Shown one piece after another: positions 51,351 through 59,762 of a stretch of DNA of 64,000 bases. The stretch covers positions 105,097 to 169,096 of the forward strand of contig DCVA01000041.1 in assembly GCA_002327925.1 (NCBI GenBank), read 5' to 3'. The notes below the pieces were generated by a model, which was given only the letters and a program-made list of their open reading frames with translations, had not been told where the DNA came from and did no database searches. How positions within the stretch are numbered: position 1 is the first letter of the stretch; every line of letters begins with the position of its first letter. Made by a program: the position numbers and the translations under genes. This DNA is from Anaerolineales bacterium UBA2200 (GTDB lineage: Bacteria; Chloroflexota; Anaerolineae; UBA2200).

Positions 51351-52771
51351 TCCAAGTGACAACGGGGGGCAAAGTGTACAACCCGGTCAATGAAGCGATA
51401 ATCGCAGAGCTGCGCGGGATTGCGGGCGCCGAGCAGGTGCTGACGAACCGTGAAGCCATGGAGCCCTACAGCCACGATGAGGTCGTAGGCCTGCGTGCCG
51501 ACCCTGAGATCGTGGTCAGGGTCAGCAGCTCGGAGCAGGTTGCGGCCATCCTCCGCCTGGCTCAGCGCGAGAGGATACCCGTAACTCCGCGCGGCGCAGG
51601 ATGGGGATTGAGCGGCGGCGCGGTTCCCGTGTGCGGCGGCATCGTCCTGTCCCTCGAGCGCATGAATCGTATTCTGGAGATCGATACAGAGAACCTGATG
51701 GTGACGGTCGAGCCCGGAGCCATCACCGGCGATATCCACCGGGCTGTCGAAGCCCACGGGCTCTTCTACCCACCGGATCCAGCGAGCCTGGACTCGTGTA
51801 CCATCGGGGGCAACATTGCGGAGGGTGCAGGCGGACCGCGCGCTGTCAAGTACGGCACCACGATGCACTATGTCTGTGGTCTGGAGGCCGTGCTGCCATC
51901 CGGCGACATCATCACCTGCGGCGGCAAGCTGGTAAAGAACGTCACAGGCTACAACCTGCTGCAGCTTCTGATCGGGTCGGAAGGCACCCTGGCCGTCGTC
52001 ACCAGGATCATCCTGCGTCTGGTGCCTCTCCCCAGAGAGCAGGTCGACCTGCTGGCAACCTTTGATGACTTTCAGGCGGCCGCTGACACGGTCTCGGCCA
52101 TCATCGCTGCACGCATTGTGCCAACCACCATCGAGTTCATGGAACGAGACAGCATCCTGGCCGTCGAGCGACTCTTACAGAGGGACCTGCCCCATCACGA
52201 CGCAGCAGCTCATCTGTTGATCCAACTGGATGGCAACGGCCGCGAGCAGGTTGATGCGGACCTGGATGTCGTCGGGCAGCTTTGCCTCGACCACGGGGCG
52301 TGCGATGTGCTGGTGGCCCGTGACAGACCCACTCGCGACCGCTTGTGGGAAGCCAGGCGCAAGATCATCGAGGCGCTCACGAACGCCAGCCCCATCAATC
52401 ATATGGAGGACGTGGTCGTTCCGCGCTCCGAGATACCCCGGTTCCTGCGCGAGATTCACCAACTGGCCGACCAGGTTGGCGTGCGCCTGATCTGCTTTGG
52501 CCATGCCGGCGATGGCAACGTCCACGTGAACGCGCTACAGGATGACCTGCCCGCCGAGCGCTGGGAAGCGCTTGTACCGCAATTGAGCGAGGAGATCTAC
52601 CGGCTGACCCTGTCACTGGGCGGAACGATCACCGGAGAGCACGGCATCGGCTGCGAGCGGCGCCGCTACTTGCCCCTGGCGCTGGATGCGGTGCAAATCG
52701 AGCTTCAACGCAGTATCCGCGACGTCTTCGACCCCAACCACATCCTCAACCCGAACAAGATCTTTCCCTAG
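51347..52771 (+). CDS. FAD-binding oxidase, GlcD/lactate dehydrogenase family
   Basis: 474 residues from GTG overlapping the aldolase stop. FAD (PCMH) domain: VTPRGAGWGLSGGAVP, VTVEPGAITGDIHRA, FYPPDPASLDSCTIGGNIAE, VKNVTGYNLLQLLIGSEGTL. C-terminal: CFGHAGDGNVHVN, TITGEHGIGCERR, FDPNHILNPNKIFP. Oxidises a 2-hydroxyacid such as glycolate or 2-hydroxyglutarate; there is no GlcE/GlcF partner here. Confidence 0.9.
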   Translation: MIQVTTGGKVYNPVNEAIIAELRGIAGAEQVLTNREAMEPYSHDEVVGLRADPEIVVRVSSSEQVAAILRLAQRERIPVTPRGAGWGLSGGAVPVCGGIVLSLERMNRILEIDTENLMVTVEPGAITGDIHRAVEAHGLFYPPDPASLDSCTIGGNIAEGAGGPRAVKYGTTMHYVCGLEAVLPSGDIITCGGKLVKNVTGYNLLQLLIGSEGTLAVVTRIILRLVPLPREQVDLLATFDDFQAAADTVSAIIAARIVPTTIEFMERDSILAVERLLQRDLPHHDAAAHLLIQLDGNGREQVDADLDVVGQLCLDHGACDVLVARDRPTRDRLWEARRKIIEALTNASPINHMEDVVVPRSEIPRFLREIHQLADQVGVRLICFGHAGDGNVHVNALQDDLPAERWEALVPQLSEEIYRLTLSLGGTITGEHGIGCERRRYLPLALDAVQIELQRSIRDVFDPNHILNPNKIFP

Positions 52772-52781
52772 CAGTCGGGCG

Positions 52782-53390
52782 TCAGGCCTTTCTGACTGGC
52801 TGCCGGATCACGGTCTTGAGCTTGTCAGGGGCGGAGTGGCGCGGGTCTCCTATGTAGATCTCGTGGTGCTTGCCATTCAGAACATAGCCCTGCTCGACGA
52901 TGAACCGGTGCATGGCCAGGATCGCCGGCCCTTCATCGGCATAGGGCCCAACGTACAGCGCCTGTACCGAGAGCCCCTCGTGGTATGTTTCCAGACGGAC
53001 CTGTTTCAGCGTCGCCAGCCCCTTCTTCCTCAGTGCCTCACTTCGGACTTGCTGGAATTGGCCGACGGTGATCTCGTCCGGCACCATGATCATGAGCGTC
53101 CAGTTCCAGTCGGACTTGTCGGTCAGATCCAGGGTCGTGCCCTGCGTCCACCAGAGCCCCTCAGATGGCGCAACGCTGAACTCGATGCCCTGGCTTTTCA
53201 GCCCGAACTTGAGCCCGTAGGCCACTCCGTACAGGGCAGTCATCGCGTCCTGAAAGACGGGGCTCGTGTTCGGGTCGCCGTGCCCGTCGATCATCAGGAA
53301 CTGCATTGCCGGAACATCCACCAGGGCGAAGGGGCCGGGCCTGGGCAGGTACAGATGTTTCCAGTCCTTCTTCCAGTCATGCTTGGCCAT
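52782..53390 (-). CDS. GyrI-like small-molecule-binding domain protein
   Basis: 202 residues. GyrI-like/SOUL-type fold: FALVDVPAMQFLMIDGHGDP, VAYGLKFGLKSQGIEFSVAP, LEGLWW-like block, MIMVPDEITVGQF and HEGLSVQALYVGPYADEGPA. Such proteins bind hydrophobic ligands. ATG 53390 overlaps the PadR gene by 14 bases, and GAGGAGC precedes it. The pair may be a ligand-responsive unit. Confidence 0.85.
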   Translation of the reverse strand: MAKHDWKKDWKHLYLPRPGPFALVDVPAMQFLMIDGHGDPNTSPVFQDAMTALYGVAYGLKFGLKSQGIEFSVAPSEGLWWTQGTTLDLTDKSDWNWTLMIMVPDEITVGQFQQVRSEALRKKGLATLKQVRLETYHEGLSVQALYVGPYADEGPAILAMHRFIVEQGYVLNGKHHEIYIGDPRHSAPDKLKTVIRQPVRKA

Positions 53391-53913
53391 CGTGCTCCTC
53401 CAGTCGTTTGATGAAGGCCTCCACCCAGACCAGCTCGGCCTCGAGCCGCGCAAGGCCATGGTCGAACACGGCATCGACAAAGTAGGGCAGCGGCTGCTGA
53501 TTGGTCTGTTTCTGCTGCAAGCGGTCGCCGTGCTGTCGCAGGGCCGAGGCATAGCGCCGTAATGCCAGGATGGCCTCCGCCGTGGACACCACAGGCAGGC
53601 AGGCCAGGCCGAGCAGAATGGACGGGTTGCACGGCCGGGGGTTGGAGAGGGCCTCCAGCACTCCCTTGCGCAGCTGCCGTGTCCCCTCCGGGGTAAGGGC
53701 GTAGACCCGCCGAGCCGGACCCCGCTGCCCTTGCTCGAGGCGGCCTTCAACCAGCGCCTCCCGCTCCAGTTTCTTCAGCAGATAGTAGATCGACGAGAAC
53801 CCGACCTCAGTCCACTCGCGCATGCCGCGCTCCTCGATCACCTGCTCGATTTCGTAGCCGTGACGAGGCCTTTCCGCAACCAGGCTCAGCATGGCCAGCT
53901 CAGCGTTTGTCAT
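53377..53913 (-). CDS. PadR-family transcriptional regulator
   Basis: 178 residues. Winged-helix N-terminal domain: MTNAELAMLSLVAERPRHGY, FSSIYYLLKKLEREALVEGR, YALTPEGTRQLRKGV. The C-terminal helical part (about 95-178) is the PadR dimerisation region. A palindromic site lies directly upstream, suggesting autoregulation. Ligand unknown. Confidence 0.93.
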   Translation of the reverse strand: MTNAELAMLSLVAERPRHGYEIEQVIEERGMREWTEVGFSSIYYLLKKLEREALVEGRLEQGQRGPARRVYALTPEGTRQLRKGVLEALSNPRPCNPSILLGLACLPVVSTAEAILALRRYASALRQHGDRLQQKQTNQQPLPYFVDAVFDHGLARLEAELVWVEAFIKRLEEHDGQA

Positions 53914-53927
53914 AGACCCTCAACTCA

Positions 53928-53963
53928 CTACTATGATGCCATAGTATTATGGTACTATAGTAG
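53928..53963. promoter_or_regulatory. Palindromic operator upstream of padR
   Basis: CTACTAT (53928-53934) and ATAGTAG (53957-53963) are inverted; inside are a perfect ACTATG-ATGC-CATAGT (53930-53945) and the 8-bp palindrome ACTATAGT (53954-53961). AT-rich against GC-rich surroundings. PadR proteins typically bind such repeats near their own promoter. Confidence 0.65.
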
Positions 53964-54015
53964 CATGTCTCTGGCCGTCTGTCAAGGGGGGCTATCCGCC
54001 AGCGCCCGGGAACCA

Positions 54016-54044
54016 TTGCGTCTTTGCTCCAACCGTGCTAGAAT
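54016..54044 (+). promoter_or_regulatory. Promoter of the YhfC-like gene
   Basis: TTGCGT (54016-54021), 17 bases, TAGAAT (54039-54044). It overlaps the ATG at 54035, so that ATG cannot be the start; supports GTG 54077. Confidence 0.6.
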
Positions 54045-54076
54045 GGAAAATCATCCTCCGGGGGAGATGTCCTTTC

Positions 54077-54985
54077 GTGTTGAGCACGTTGGTCGCTCTC
54101 GCCAATTCACTCTTGATGATCGGCATGCCCGTGCTGCTGGGCATCTGGCTGGCCAGGCGACTCAAGGTGGAGTGGCGGGTCTACGGCCTGGGCATGGTCA
54201 CCTTCGTCGCTTCGCAGGTGCTGCACATTCCGTTCAACCAGTGGCTGCTCAGCCCCGTCATGCAACGCCTGGGCCTTGAGCCGGCGGCGGGCAATGCGGC
54301 GCTGGCGCTGGTTGCCGTCTTGCTGGGACTGTCCGCCGGGGTGTTTGAAGAATCCGCCCGTCTGCTGATGCTGCGCGGCCCACTGCGAGAGGCACGAAGC
54401 TGGTCGGAAGGGCTGATGTTCGGGGCCGGCCACGGCGCCATCGAGGCTATCCTGCTGGGTTTGCTCTCGCTCAATGCCTATGTCCAACTGGTGGCACTGC
54501 GCAACGTGGACCTGGCCACAGTGCTGGATCCGGCCCGGGTCGAGGGCGTGAGCGCAGCCCTGACCACCTACTGGAGTCTCCCCTGGTACCAGCACCTCAT
54601 TCCGGCTCTGGAGCGGGCTTTCGCCCTCGGCCTGCACGTGGGTCTGTCTATCCTGGTATTGCAGGCCTTCGTACGCCGTAACTACCTCTGGTTTGTGCTG
54701 GCTGTGCTCTGGCACGCGGCGGTCGACGCCCTGGGTGTCTTCGCCCTGTCGACCTGGGGGGTATACGTCACTGAAGCGCTGATAGGGGTCGCGGCTTTGG
54801 TTAGCGCGGCGCTGGTGCTCAGACTGCGTCCCGGAGAGGAATCATTGCCTGCCGCGGCAGCAGTCGATTCTCCACCTCTCCCTCCCCGGGCGCCTGCTCC
54901 CGCGGCGATGGACGCCTCGCGCCAGCCCAATCTGGATCTCGACCCTGAGACGCTTGAGCGCAGCCGCTACCAGAGCGGATCATAG
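54077..54985 (+). CDS. YhfC-family intramembrane metalloprotease-like protein
   Basis: 302 residues from GTG, with GGGGGAG ten bases upstream. Seven or eight transmembrane segments to about residue 245. Putative catalytic motifs are EESARLLML, GAGHGAIEA and LWHAAVDAL, matching the E-E/H/H layout of YhfC and CPBP-like membrane proteases. The C-terminal 50 residues are a Pro/Ala-rich soluble tail. Substrate unknown. Confidence 0.78.
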   Translation: MLSTLVALANSLLMIGMPVLLGIWLARRLKVEWRVYGLGMVTFVASQVLHIPFNQWLLSPVMQRLGLEPAAGNAALALVAVLLGLSAGVFEESARLLMLRGPLREARSWSEGLMFGAGHGAIEAILLGLLSLNAYVQLVALRNVDLATVLDPARVEGVSAALTTYWSLPWYQHLIPALERAFALGLHVGLSILVLQAFVRRNYLWFVLAVLWHAAVDALGVFALSTWGVYVTEALIGVAALVSAALVLRLRPGEESLPAAAAVDSPPLPPRAPAPAAMDASRQPNLDLDPETLERSRYQSGS

Positions 54986-54995
54986 GAGGCATGCC

Positions 54996-56393
54996 TTGCC
55001 ACACCCCCTGAGCGCAATTCTGATCGGCGCAGGCAACCGCGGCCAGGATGCTTATGGCCCCTACGCCCTGCAGCACCCGGACGAGCTGCGCTTCGTTGCG
55101 GTGGCCGAGCCAGATGAGGCACGACGGACCCGGTTTGCCCGGGCGCACGGAATTCCCCCACAGGGTCAATATCGCACCTGGGAAGATCTCCTGGCTGGCG
55201 GCAGGACCGCCGATGTTGCCCTCGTCTGTACGCTCGACCGGCTACACACAGAACCGGCGTTGGCCGCCCTCGAGCTGGGCTACGATGTGCTGCTGGAGAA
55301 GCCGATGGCCACCACTCTGGGCGACTGCGTGAGGCTGGTCCAGACGGCCGAGCGCACCGGTCGGTTGCTGCAGATCTGCCACGAAATGCGCTACACGTCT
55401 TTCTTCACCCTGCTGCGGGGCATTGTGAACTCCGGACGCCTTGGGCGGGTGGTCACAGTCGAGCACAGGGAGAACGTCAGTTACTGGCATATGGCCCACT
55501 CCTACGTCCGCGGCAACTGGCGCGACAGCCGTGTGGAGAGTCCGATGATCCTGGCCAAGTGCTGCCACGACCTGGACATCCTGTTCTGGATTCTGGGACC
55601 CTGCCACAGACTGGCGTCTTTCGGCTCTCTCGTGCACTACCGCAGGGAGAACGCCCCGGCCGGTGCACCGGAGCGCTGCACCGACGGCTGCCCAGCAGCA
55701 GAGCAGTGTCCGTGGTACGCCCCCCGACTGTACCTGGACATTGTCCCGCTCCTGCGCATGACCCGCGATTCCCCCGTACTCCAGGAGCGCCTGGCTTCGC
55801 GGATCATCCTCGACCATCCTGCCATGGCGCGGGTGGCCGAGCGCCTGGTGCCTGGCTTTGCCGCGGCGCGTGACTACCGGGGCTGGCCGCTGAGTGTGCT
55901 CTCGGAAGACACCAGCCGTGAAGCGCGTCTCAGGGCTCTGCAGACAGGCCCCTACGGCCGCTGTGTGTATTACTGTGACAACGATGTGGTAGACCACCAA
56001 ACGGTCAGTCTGGAGGTGGAGGACGGCACCAGCGTTGTGCTGGTGATGCATGGCCATTCGCACCTGGAAGGCCGAACCATGCGCTACGATGGCACTCGCG
56101 CCACCCTGCTCGGCTCATACGGCGCCCTGTCTCAGGAGATCCAGATCCACGACCACCTGACGGGCGAGGTCGAAACGATCCGGCCAACGTCCGGGCTTGT
56201 TGGAGCGACCGGCCACGGCGGGGCCGACATGGAGCTGATGCGCGGCTTTGTACAGGCCGTCCACGATCCGGCCTGCGCCCTGACCACGGCCCGCGAGTCC
56301 CTGGAGAGCCACCTGCTGGCCTTCGCCGCCGAAGAGGCGCGCGTGACGGGAGCCGTGGTGAACATGGCGGACTTTCGACATGCGGCCGGCTGA
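54996..56393 (+). CDS. Gfo/Idh/MocA-family oxidoreductase
   Basis: 465 residues from a TTG with AGGAGG six bases upstream (an ATG at 54991 is out of frame). N-terminal Rossmann fold AILIGAGNRGQDAYGPYAL, the EKPMATT motif (DVLLEKPMATTLGDCV) and CHDLDILFWILG. A Cys-rich insert (CTDGCPAAEQC) lies about residues 212-225. NAD(P)-dependent sugar or sugar-alcohol dehydrogenation is the family role; substrate unknown. Confidence 0.9.
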   Translation: MPHPLSAILIGAGNRGQDAYGPYALQHPDELRFVAVAEPDEARRTRFARAHGIPPQGQYRTWEDLLAGGRTADVALVCTLDRLHTEPALAALELGYDVLLEKPMATTLGDCVRLVQTAERTGRLLQICHEMRYTSFFTLLRGIVNSGRLGRVVTVEHRENVSYWHMAHSYVRGNWRDSRVESPMILAKCCHDLDILFWILGPCHRLASFGSLVHYRRENAPAGAPERCTDGCPAAEQCPWYAPRLYLDIVPLLRMTRDSPVLQERLASRIILDHPAMARVAERLVPGFAAARDYRGWPLSVLSEDTSREARLRALQTGPYGRCVYYCDNDVVDHQTVSLEVEDGTSVVLVMHGHSHLEGRTMRYDGTRATLLGSYGALSQEIQIHDHLTGEVETIRPTSGLVGATGHGGADMELMRGFVQAVHDPACALTTARESLESHLLAFAAEEARVTGAVVNMADFRHAAG

Positions 56394-56408
56394 CCGATAC
56401 GGGTGAGC

Positions 56409-57902
56409 ATGGATGCGACTCTTGTAGCACGAGTGAGGCAGTACGTTGACCGCCAGGGGCTTCTCTCCCCGGGGGATACGATTGTGGTCGGTGTCTCCGG
56501 CGGCCCCGATTCGTTGTGCCTTCTGCATGTACTGCTCGCCCTGCGCGAGGCCTACGGCCTTTCGTTGCACGTTGCACACCTGAACCATCGACTGCGGGGG
56601 GCTGATGCGGATGCAGACGCCGAATTCGTGGCAGCCACCGCGTCTTCCTGGGGTCTACCCATCACGGTTGAATCACGGGACGTGGCGGCCATTGCCAGGG
56701 AGAGGCATCTGGCCATCGAGGAAGCGGCTCGTCAGGTGCGCTATGCCTTCCTCAGCCAGCAGGCGCGAGCTGTTGGTGCTCAGAAGGTGGCCGTGGGCCA
56801 CAACGCCGATGACCAGGTCGAGACTGTCCTGATGCACTGGCTGCGCGGCTCCGGGCTGGCCGGGCTGCGCGGGATGCTCCCTCTGACCCGGCTCGACCAA
56901 CTGCGCCTTTCGGGCCTGGAGCCGGACCTCTCCCCTCATCCGGTGGGGCCATGGCTCATCCGGCCCCTGCTGGACACGCCGCGCACCGACATAGAAGCCT
57001 ATTGCGCCGCGCAAGGGCTGCAGCCGCGCTTTGATCGCTCCAACTTGGACACGACCTTTTACCGAAACCGCCTGCGCCACGAGCTGCTTCCCGTGCTCGA
57101 GACGTTCAACCCGCGGTTTCGAGAGGTGGTCCTGCGGTCGGCTGACATCTTTTCTGCCGATTATGCCTGTCTGAGGAGGCTGCTGCGCAGGGAGTGGCGG
57201 CAATTGGAGATCAGCCGCTCGGCCAACTCCATCACGTTGGACTTGATCCGCTGGCGAGGATTGCCCGTCAGCCTGCAGCGGTCCGTCCTGCGCGAAGCGA
57301 TCCACCGCCTCCACAAATCGCTGCGCAACATCAACTGGGTCCATATTGAGAACGCTCTTCCCGTGCTGCAGAGCGGCCACACGGGCATGGCGGTCACCCT
57401 GCCCGGAGGCCTCGAGGCACGCATCCAGTATGACCGGTTCATTGTCACCCGCGGCGGCCGCTCGGTCGAGCGGCCCGACGCGCCCTGGCTGACGGGGCCG
57501 ATAGAGGTCGTTCTGCCCGGCGAGACACGCCTGCCTGACTCAGAATGGTGCCTGACAGCCGAGGTTCTGGCCAGGCCAGCCATCAACGAAAACAGCGTGA
57601 CACACCCACGCCCCTGGCAGGCCTTCCTGGACTATGCGGTAACCGGGGGCGCTCTGGAGCTGCGACCGCGACGCAGGGGAGACCGCTTCTGGCCGCAGGG
57701 ACTCGGCGACCGGCCCACCACATTGAGCAACTTTATGACCAGCGCACGGATCCCACGAGACTGGCGGGATCAGATCCCCCTTCTCGCCTCCCCGGCCGGA
57801 ATCCTATGGCTGCCCGGCTGGCGCATCTCCGAACCCGCCAGACTCACCGACTCGACACAGTGGGTGCTGGTGCTCGAGTTCGTTCGCCCCGGAGAAGGCT
57901 GA
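56409..57902 (+). CDS. tilS: tRNA(Ile)-lysidine synthetase
   Basis: 497 residues. PP-loop VVGVSGGPDSLCLLHVLL, LHVAHLNHRLRG, VAVGHNADDQVETVLMHWLRG and the C-terminal TilS substrate domain (ELRPRRRGDRFWPQG; IPRDWRDQIPLL). Modifies C34 of tRNA-Ile(CAU). ATG 56409 follows GGGTGAGC; a GTG two codons earlier is possible. Confidence 0.94.
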   Translation: MDATLVARVRQYVDRQGLLSPGDTIVVGVSGGPDSLCLLHVLLALREAYGLSLHVAHLNHRLRGADADADAEFVAATASSWGLPITVESRDVAAIARERHLAIEEAARQVRYAFLSQQARAVGAQKVAVGHNADDQVETVLMHWLRGSGLAGLRGMLPLTRLDQLRLSGLEPDLSPHPVGPWLIRPLLDTPRTDIEAYCAAQGLQPRFDRSNLDTTFYRNRLRHELLPVLETFNPRFREVVLRSADIFSADYACLRRLLRREWRQLEISRSANSITLDLIRWRGLPVSLQRSVLREAIHRLHKSLRNINWVHIENALPVLQSGHTGMAVTLPGGLEARIQYDRFIVTRGGRSVERPDAPWLTGPIEVVLPGETRLPDSEWCLTAEVLARPAINENSVTHPRPWQAFLDYAVTGGALELRPRRRGDRFWPQGLGDRPTTLSNFMTSARIPRDWRDQIPLLASPAGILWLPGWRISEPARLTDSTQWVLVLEFVRPGEG

Positions 57903-57961
57903 ACCCGATCCGTGTTCCCCCGGCCGGACCAGCCAGAGCCGGGTACCTGAGGAGAAGAGAT

Positions 57962-59149
57962 ATGTCCACGATTACCCTGAAGCCAGGCAAAGACAAGCCG
58001 GTTCTGAATCGCCATCCGTGGATCTTTTCCGGCGCAATTGCCCGCATGCCCTCCGATGCCGTGGACGGGCAGGTTGTTGACGTCACGGACGCCAAGGGCA
58101 GGTTCCTGGCGCGCGGATACCTGAACCGGCGCTCGCAGATCACAGTCCGGCTGCTGTCTTGGACCGAGGAAGAGCCCATCGATGGCGCTTTCTGGCGCAG
58201 ACGACTGCAATCGTCCATCGACAGGCGCAGCAGCCTGCTCCGCCCCGGCGAGACCACCGGCTGCCGGCTCGTCAACGCCGAGTCTGACCTTCTCCCCGGG
58301 TTGATTGTCGACAGCTACGGCGACTATCTAGTTCTTCAGTCACTTACCCTGGGAATCGAGCGGGTCAAGCCCGAGCTGACATCGATTCTGGCTGAGCTGG
58401 TCCCCTGTCGGGGCATTTATGAGCGCAGCGACGTGGAAGTCCGCAAAAAGGAGGGTCTGAGCCAGACCACGGGGATCCTTCATGGTGAGTCCCCTCCTTC
58501 CCTTGTCGAAACCTGGGAAAACGGCCGCCGCTTCCTCGTGGATGTCCGAAACGGCCAAAAGACCGGCTTCTATCTCGACCAGCGTGATAATCGGGCGCGC
58601 CTGACTGCTTACTCCGCAGGGCGTTCGGTGCTGAACGCCTTCGCCTATACTGGAGGATTTGCCGTCTACGCCCACGCGGCTGGAGCGAGCAGCGTGACCA
58701 ACGTGGATACTTCTGCCGACGCATTGGCGCTGGCTCGGCGCAACGTGGCACTCAATGGCCTGCCCGACGACCTGGAGGAATACGTGGTCGGCGACGTATT
58801 TTCGGTTCTGCGGCAGTACCGCGCCGAGGGACGCACATTCGACCTGATTGTGCTCGACCCGCCCAAGTTCGCCAACTCTCAGTCCCAGGTAGCCGCGGCC
58901 GCCCGCGGGTACAAGGACATCAACTGGCTATCGATGCAGCTACTACGCCCGGGCGGTATCCTGTTCAGCCTTTCCTGCTCCGGTCTGGTCGCGCCTGACC
59001 TCTTCCAGAAGATCCTCTTTGGCGCCAGTATCGATGCCCGCCGCGACCTGCAGATATTGTGCAAGCTCTCCCAGGCGGTCGACCATCCCATCCTGCTGAA
59101 CTTCCCGGAGGGCGAGTATCTCAAGGGGTTGGTCTGCCGCGTGCTCTGA
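57962..59149 (+). CDS. Class I rRNA methyltransferase, RlmI-like
   Basis: 395 residues. N-terminal PUA domain (LNRHPWIFSGAIARM, DAKGRFLARGYLNRRSQITV), middle RlmI domain and C-terminal SAM fold (SVLNAFAYTGGFAVYA, TNVDTSADALALARRN, LIVLDPPKFANSQ). Likely 23S rRNA m5C methyltransferase. GAGGAGAAG precedes the ATG. The earlier frame start at 57545 overlaps tilS and is rejected. Confidence 0.92.
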   Translation: MSTITLKPGKDKPVLNRHPWIFSGAIARMPSDAVDGQVVDVTDAKGRFLARGYLNRRSQITVRLLSWTEEEPIDGAFWRRRLQSSIDRRSSLLRPGETTGCRLVNAESDLLPGLIVDSYGDYLVLQSLTLGIERVKPELTSILAELVPCRGIYERSDVEVRKKEGLSQTTGILHGESPPSLVETWENGRRFLVDVRNGQKTGFYLDQRDNRARLTAYSAGRSVLNAFAYTGGFAVYAHAAGASSVTNVDTSADALALARRNVALNGLPDDLEEYVVGDVFSVLRQYRAEGRTFDLIVLDPPKFANSQSQVAAAARGYKDINWLSMQLLRPGGILFSLSCSGLVAPDLFQKILFGASIDARRDLQILCKLSQAVDHPILLNFPEGEYLKGLVCRVL

Positions 59150-59157
59150 TGTATACT
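59129..59157 (+). promoter_or_regulatory. Promoter of hpt
   Basis: TTGGTC (59129-59134), 17 bases, TATACT (59152-59157), lying over the end of the methyltransferase gene. Confidence 0.55.
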
Positions 59158-59188
59158 GATAATCACCTTCGTGCAGGAGGCAATGCCT

Positions 59189-59737
59189 ATGCCCACACTG
59201 GATGATGATGTTGCCCAGGTCCTGATCAGCAAGCAGCAGCTGGCGGACCGCATTCATGAGCTCGGCCAGCAGATCTCGCTGGACTATGCCGGCCAGGACC
59301 TCTTGCTCGTCTGCGTGCTCAAGGGAGCCGTGCTTTTTCTGGCGGATCTAATGCGCCAGATCACCATCCCGCACGCTGTGGACTTTATGGCCATCTCCAG
59401 CTATGGCGCGAGCACCGAATCCAGCGGTGTGGTGCGCATTCTCAAGGACCTGGACACCAACATAGCCGGGCGCAATGTACTCATCGTCGAAGATATCATC
59501 GATACGGGACGCACTCTGGCCTATATCACCCAGAACCTGCACACGCGCCACCCCAAAAGTGTGCGCATATGCACCCTGCTCAGCAAGCCGTCTCGCCGCG
59601 AGCTGGAGATCGGGCTCGACTACGTCGGTTTTGTGATTCCCAACAAGTTCGTTATCGGCTACGGCCTCGATTTCGCCGAGATCTACCGCAGTCTGCCCTA
59701 CATAGGTGTCCTCAAGAAAGAAAAGTACCAGTGCTGA
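59189..59737 (+). CDS. hpt: Hypoxanthine phosphoribosyltransferase
   Basis: 182 residues. PRPP motif VLIVEDIIDTGRTL, N-terminal LISKQQLADRIHELG, VCVLKGAVLFLADLMRQI, MAISSYGASTESSGVVRI, FVIGYGLDFAE. Purine salvage. AGGAGG lies eight bases before ATG 59189, three before ATG 59183. Confidence 0.95.
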   Translation: MPTLDDDVAQVLISKQQLADRIHELGQQISLDYAGQDLLLVCVLKGAVLFLADLMRQITIPHAVDFMAISSYGASTESSGVVRILKDLDTNIAGRNVLIVEDIIDTGRTLAYITQNLHTRHPKSVRICTLLSKPSRRELEIGLDYVGFVIPNKFVIGYGLDFAEIYRSLPYIGVLKKEKYQC

Positions 59738-59762
59738 ACCTCACCCGCAGGAGGATATGGGG

